DNA from: Deltaproteobacteria bacterium
GTDB lineage: Bacteria; Desulfobacterota; Desulfobacteria; Desulfobacterales; Desulfosalsimonadaceae
Direction of reading: 5' to 3'
NCBI GenBank assembly: GCA_024280875.1
Contig: JAJRPH010000022.1
Location: 1-7,999 of the forward strand
Length of the DNA: 7,999 nt
The notes under the pieces were generated by a model, which worked only from the letters and a program-made list of their open reading frames with translations, was not told the DNA's origin and made no database searches. Shown one piece after another: positions 5,585 through 7,999 of the stretch. The first letter of the stretch is position 1. The number at the start of each line of letters is the position of its first letter. The translations under genes were made by a program, and so were the position numbers.

Positions 5585-7141
5585 ATGACGGAAAAAAGTT
5601 CCGGCTGGGTGGTAACCGTCAGTGTTTCCCCTCCTTCTTTAAATGATAATACCGCAGATGCGGACCGATTAATCAATGAAGTAAAGTCAGTTCTCAAGAC
5701 CGATGATATCGATATTGATCTGCCATTGTTAAAAAACCTTCCCTGGCTGTTGCGAAAATTTTCATATCAGGCCCGGTGTGTCTGCTTTAAGGATCGCGGA
5801 CGGTGGAAGCTGGTGGGCGTCAAAAGTACCAATGAATCAGCGATTTGTGCCGGTATTGCCATTGATTTGGGCACTACCCGCGTAGTTCTACGCCTGATCA
5901 ATCTGGAAACCGGAGAAGTGATCAATGAATCAGCCTTTGATAACCCCCAGATAGCCATTGGTCCGGACATTCTTGGACGGATTCATTTTGCGGACAATGA
6001 AGCGGGCTTAAAAAAAATCAACCGCCTGATCATTGACGGATTCAATGAACATATTTCCAGCCTTTGCGGAAAATCCGGTGTGCATATCCAGGATGTTTTT
6101 CTGCTGGCTGTGTCCGGAAATACCAGCATGACCCACCTGTTTCTGGGATTGGCCCCCAACCATATTATCCGGGAGCCTTATATCCCGGTGGTCAACACCT
6201 TTAACACGTTTTTGGCAAAAGACCTCGGAATACGGATAAATGACACTGCACGAATTTTTATATTCCCCAATGTGGGTAGCTATTTCGGTGGTGATCTGAT
6301 TTCCGGGATTATCTTTTCACGACTCCACCAACAGGATGAAATTTCGATCCTGGTGGATGTGGGTACAAACGCGGAAGTAGTCCTTGGAAATAAAGACTGG
6401 CTGGTGGCCTGTGCCGGTGCGGCCGGACCGGCTTTGGAAGGTGGGGTGTCAAAGATCGGCATGACCGCCAAACCCGGTGTAATCGACCGGATTATAATTG
6501 ATGCGGAAGATGGCACGTTTGACCTGCATACCATTGACGAATTGCCGCCAAAAGGCATTTGCGGTTCCGGGATGATTGACATGATGGCCCAGCTGTTTCT
6601 TTCCGGCATGGTGGATATCCGGGGCAAGTTTGTGGCGTCCAAATGCGGGAACCGGCTGAAGGAATCAGACGGCAACCGCAGGATTGCGCTTGTGTCGGCC
6701 GATGCGTCCGCCACCGGCAAAGAACTTTCCATCAGCCAGGTGGACATCGACAGCCTGATCCGATCCAAGGCCGCCATGTATACCATTCTTGAAACCATTG
6801 CCCGGTATGTGGGCATCACCTTTGAAGATCTTTCCACATTTTATATTGCCGGCACATTCGGCTCGTTCATCAACCCCAGATCCGCAATAACCATTGGTAT
6901 GATACCCGACCTTCCTGAAAATACGTATCAGTCTTTAGGCAACAGTTCTCTCGGAGGCGCCACCATGGTGTTAACTTCACGTGAGGTGATTGATGAGGTG
7001 GAGGGAATCCGTGACCGGATCACCTACCTGGAACTCAACGTGAACCAGGAGTTCATGAACCGGTTTTCAGCCGCCAAGTTTCTGCCCCATACCAATCCAT
7101 CGTTGTTTCCGTCGGTTAGGGTGTCGGTTTCGAAAAAATAA
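5585..7141 (+). CDS. RACo-like ASKHA protein (DUF4445), without ferredoxin domain
   Basis: This 518-residue protein carries an ASKHA ATPase fold of the RACo/RamA group, which reactivates corrinoid proteins by ATP-driven reduction of Co(II) to Co(I). Landmarks are IDLGTT (93-98, phosphate 1), NPQIAIGPDILGRI (120-133), SGNTSM (177-182), FPNVGSYFGGD (227-237), DVGTNAE (258-264), AAGPALEGG (279-287), GICGSGMID (324-332) and AGTFGS (422-427). The first about 85 residues begin with VSPPSLNDNTADADRL, which resembles the linker region of RACo. The 2Fe-2S ferredoxin domain with its CxxxxCxxC pattern is absent, and so is a RamA-like C-terminal 4Fe-4S pair. Cys65, Cys67 and Cys88 are the only cysteines near the N-terminus. 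RACo itself is about 100 residues longer. The start lies 13 bp after the sirtuin stop with a weak AAGAG, so the missing domain cannot be recovered upstream. Electrons may come from a separate ferredoxin, or the role may differ from corrinoid reduction. Confidence 0.85.
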   Translation: MTEKSSGWVVTVSVSPPSLNDNTADADRLINEVKSVLKTDDIDIDLPLLKNLPWLLRKFSYQARCVCFKDRGRWKLVGVKSTNESAICAGIAIDLGTTRVVLRLINLETGEVINESAFDNPQIAIGPDILGRIHFADNEAGLKKINRLIIDGFNEHISSLCGKSGVHIQDVFLLAVSGNTSMTHLFLGLAPNHIIREPYIPVVNTFNTFLAKDLGIRINDTARIFIFPNVGSYFGGDLISGIIFSRLHQQDEISILVDVGTNAEVVLGNKDWLVACAGAAGPALEGGVSKIGMTAKPGVIDRIIIDAEDGTFDLHTIDELPPKGICGSGMIDMMAQLFLSGMVDIRGKFVASKCGNRLKESDGNRRIALVSADASATGKELSISQVDIDSLIRSKAAMYTILETIARYVGITFEDLSTFYIAGTFGSFINPRSAITIGMIPDLPENTYQSLGNSSLGGATMVLTSREVIDEVEGIRDRITYLELNVNQEFMNRFSAAKFLPHTNPSLFPSVRVSVSKK

Positions 7142-7191
7142 TAATTAACCACAGCGATCAAAGAGGTAAACAGTTAAAAGGATTGGTCGCA

Positions 7192-7320
7192 ATGTTCCTT
7201 AAAATGTCACCCGAGGAACGTCTGCTGGCAAATGATAACGCAGCACGCGCAATTCTGGAGTTGAGAAATGCATTCAAGCAGCAGAAACTCAGCAGTCGCG
7301 GATGTGAGCGCAATACTTGA
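7192..7320 (+). CDS. Small 42-residue protein overlapping the nucleotidyltransferase gene
   Basis: The reading frame starts at ATG 7192, 9 bp after AAAAGGA (7176-7182), and ends at TGA 7318-7320. It begins MFLKMSPEERLLANDNAARA and continues ILELRNAFKQQK, which looks like a compact amphipathic helical protein rather than random sequence. The frame stays open upstream toward 7141, so this could be the C-terminal remnant of a longer protein or could start at TTG 7183. Its last 53 bases overlap the nucleotidyltransferase gene in another frame, a common arrangement for coupled toxin-antitoxin-like pairs. I do not recognise the family with certainty. Confidence 0.5.
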   Translation: MFLKMSPEERLLANDNAARAILELRNAFKQQKLSSRGCERNT

Positions 7321-7774
7321 AGGGCTTATTAAGGCTGACATTAAATTTATTCTTGTCGGTGGTCTTGCCGCAGTTGTTCAGGGGGCTCCGGTTACAACGA
7401 TGGATGTGGATATTGTGCATAACCGGTCTTCTGAGAATATCGCTAAACTTTTCGAATTTTTAAAATCGATAGACGCAATCTATCGCCGTCCGGACGATAA
7501 AATAATAGCACCCAAAGAGGAGGACTTTTCCGGGCAGGTGCATGCACTTTTTACAACCCGTTTAGGCCCACTTGACGTTTCGGCTGTTATCGAAGAGGGG
7601 AAAACCTATGAAGACCTTCTCGATCACACAGTAGAAATTGAATTTAGAGGTCATACGATTCGCGTTCTCAACCTGAAGACGTTAACAGAACTTAAAAGAG
7701 CCTCTAAATACCCCAAAGACAAGCACCGACTCCTTGTGCTCGAAGAAACATTGCGGCAGTTGGAGGAAGGGTAA
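7268..7774 (+). CDS. MNT-type nucleotidyltransferase-like protein, possible toxin-antitoxin or Abi component
   Basis: This 168-residue protein shows the minimal nucleotidyltransferase pattern. GG (31-32) in FILVGGLAAVVQG is followed by TTMDVDIVH, with Asp46 and Asp48 as the metal-binding pair, and LDVSAVI (102-108) offers Asp103 as the third acid. The C-terminal LKTLTELKRASKYPKDKHRLLVLEETLRQ matches the helical tail of AbiEii/DUF6036-like proteins. Such proteins transfer nucleotides to tRNA or proteins, and many belong to type IV or MNT-HEPN toxin-antitoxin systems. No HEPN partner is seen; the only neighbour is the small overlapping ORF upstream. GGAG (7257-7260) lies 7 bp before ATG 7268. 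The gene follows the operon by 126 bp on the same strand with no clear terminator between, but its content suggests an independent unit. The fold is fairly sure, while catalytic activity and biological role are not. Confidence 0.75.
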   Translation: MHSSSRNSAVADVSAILEGLIKADIKFILVGGLAAVVQGAPVTTMDVDIVHNRSSENIAKLFEFLKSIDAIYRRPDDKIIAPKEEDFSGQVHALFTTRLGPLDVSAVIEEGKTYEDLLDHTVEIEFRGHTIRVLNLKTLTELKRASKYPKDKHRLLVLEETLRQLEEG

Positions 7775-7873
7775 GACGTTGACCCGATTATAAAAAATGT
7801 CAACAATCAAAAATTTGCGTTGAAGAGGATAAAAGAGTTTGTGTAATTTGTCAACAACGCCCCAATCAATACT

Positions 7874-7902
7874 CAGGGTAACCGCATTTGGAAGTTACCC
7901 TG
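7874..7902. terminator. 9-bp hairpin between convergent genes, possible terminator
   Basis: CAGGGTAAC (7874-7882) and GTTACCCTG (7894-7902) form a perfect stem with an 11-nt loop. The stop codon of the minus-strand frame from the right edge (complement of 7895-7897) lies inside it. It sits between the nucleotidyltransferase gene and that convergent frame and could stop transcription from either side, but neither strand has a strong U-tract after the stem. Confidence 0.45.
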
Positions 7903-7999
7903 CCAACACTTTTAGTAAATAGTCATTATCCCAACCAGCCCTTAGTCGTTTTGATTTTATACTCTTTTTTAATGTCTTGTCTTTCTTTACCATATTTAA
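7895..7999 (-). CDS. Short minus-strand reading frame from the right edge, possible antitoxin-like C-terminus
   Basis: Read on the minus strand, the frame is open from the window edge to TAA (complement of 7895-7897). It gives MVKKDKTLKKSIKSKRLRAG and then WDNDYLLKVLAG from an ATG at 7991-7993, with two more open codons before the edge. The basic, lysine-rich stretch followed by a GWDxxY-like end recalls the C-terminus of some AbrB/MazE-type antitoxins, but 32-34 residues are too few to classify. It could be the end of a longer gene or a whole small gene. Confidence 0.35.
   Translation of the reverse strand, partial: LNMVKKDKTLKKSIKSKRLRAGWDNDYLLKVLAG

Larger units (their letters stand above)
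2325..7141 (+). other. Putative five-gene operon for metalloprotein maturation and modification
   Basis: Five genes on one strand follow each other with gaps of 26, 29, 0 and 13 bp and no visible terminator between them: CooC-type ATPase, PrmA-like methyltransferase, metallo-beta-lactamase-fold hydrolase, Sir2 deacylase and RACo-like ASKHA protein. Only the first and third genes have clear Shine-Dalgarno sequences, which suggests translational coupling of the others. Seen: the order, spacing and families. Known: CooC and RACo homologues activate Ni or corrinoid proteins. Inferred: the whole set serves one metalloprotein system whose structural genes lie elsewhere. Confidence 0.75.

Noticed and set aside
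6280..6837. A 185-codon minus-strand open frame opposite the ASKHA gene
   Set aside because: It is antisense to conserved ASKHA motifs, low-complexity Ser/Met/Pro-rich, and has no recognisable domain; a shadow frame.
7778..7859. Possible integron attC-like site from GTTGAC, GCGTTG and TCAACAACGC
   Set aside because: Pairing is short and interrupted (GCGTTG against CAACAACGC), and there is no proper attC core pair or second cassette.
1..7999. CRISPR array, rRNA or tRNA genes, insertion-sequence transposase
   Set aside because: No regularly spaced repeat array, no tRNA or rRNA sequence and no transposase or integrase motif was seen on either strand.

Overview
The window looks like chromosomal DNA of an anaerobic Desulfobacterota (Desulfobacteraceae-like) bacterium. 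This is inferred from the protein families (a CooC-type ATPase, a RACo/DUF4445 ASKHA protein, a SixA-like phosphatase with a QHG motif) and from two intergenic inverted-repeat elements that resemble repeats I recall from that group. No search was run, so the taxon is inference.

Left part, minus strand (1-1600): a SixA-like histidine phosphatase, cut by the window edge, lies downstream of an FMN-dependent old-yellow-enzyme oxidoreductase. The 59 bp between them hold two adjacent perfect hairpins.

Middle spacer (1601-2324): 724 bp separate the oxidoreductase from a divergent plus-strand operon. It carries a perfect 9-bp tandem repeat, a 10-bp palindrome, a roughly 146-bp imperfect palindrome, a 17-bp tandem repeat, and a roughly 139-bp element with terminal inverted repeats. 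The last element ends right at the Shine-Dalgarno of the first operon gene.

Core operon, plus strand (2325-7141): five tightly packed genes encode a CooC-family metal-centre maturation ATPase with the GCYC motif, a PrmA-like methyltransferase, a metallo-beta-lactamase-fold hydrolase, a Sir2 deacylase and a RACo-like ASKHA protein that lacks the usual N-terminal 2Fe-2S ferredoxin domain. Gaps are 26, 29, 0 and 13 bp. CooC and RACo homologues both activate metalloproteins of one-carbon metabolism (Ni sites of CODH/ACS, corrinoid proteins). The methyltransferase and sirtuin suggest post-translational modification of a protein partner. No target enzyme is encoded here. This operon is the most interesting part of the window.

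Right end (7142-7999): a small ORF overlaps the start of an MNT-type nucleotidyltransferase-like gene, an arrangement resembling a toxin-antitoxin or abortive-infection pair. A short minus-strand reading frame enters from the right edge, and its stop codon lies inside a 9-bp hairpin.
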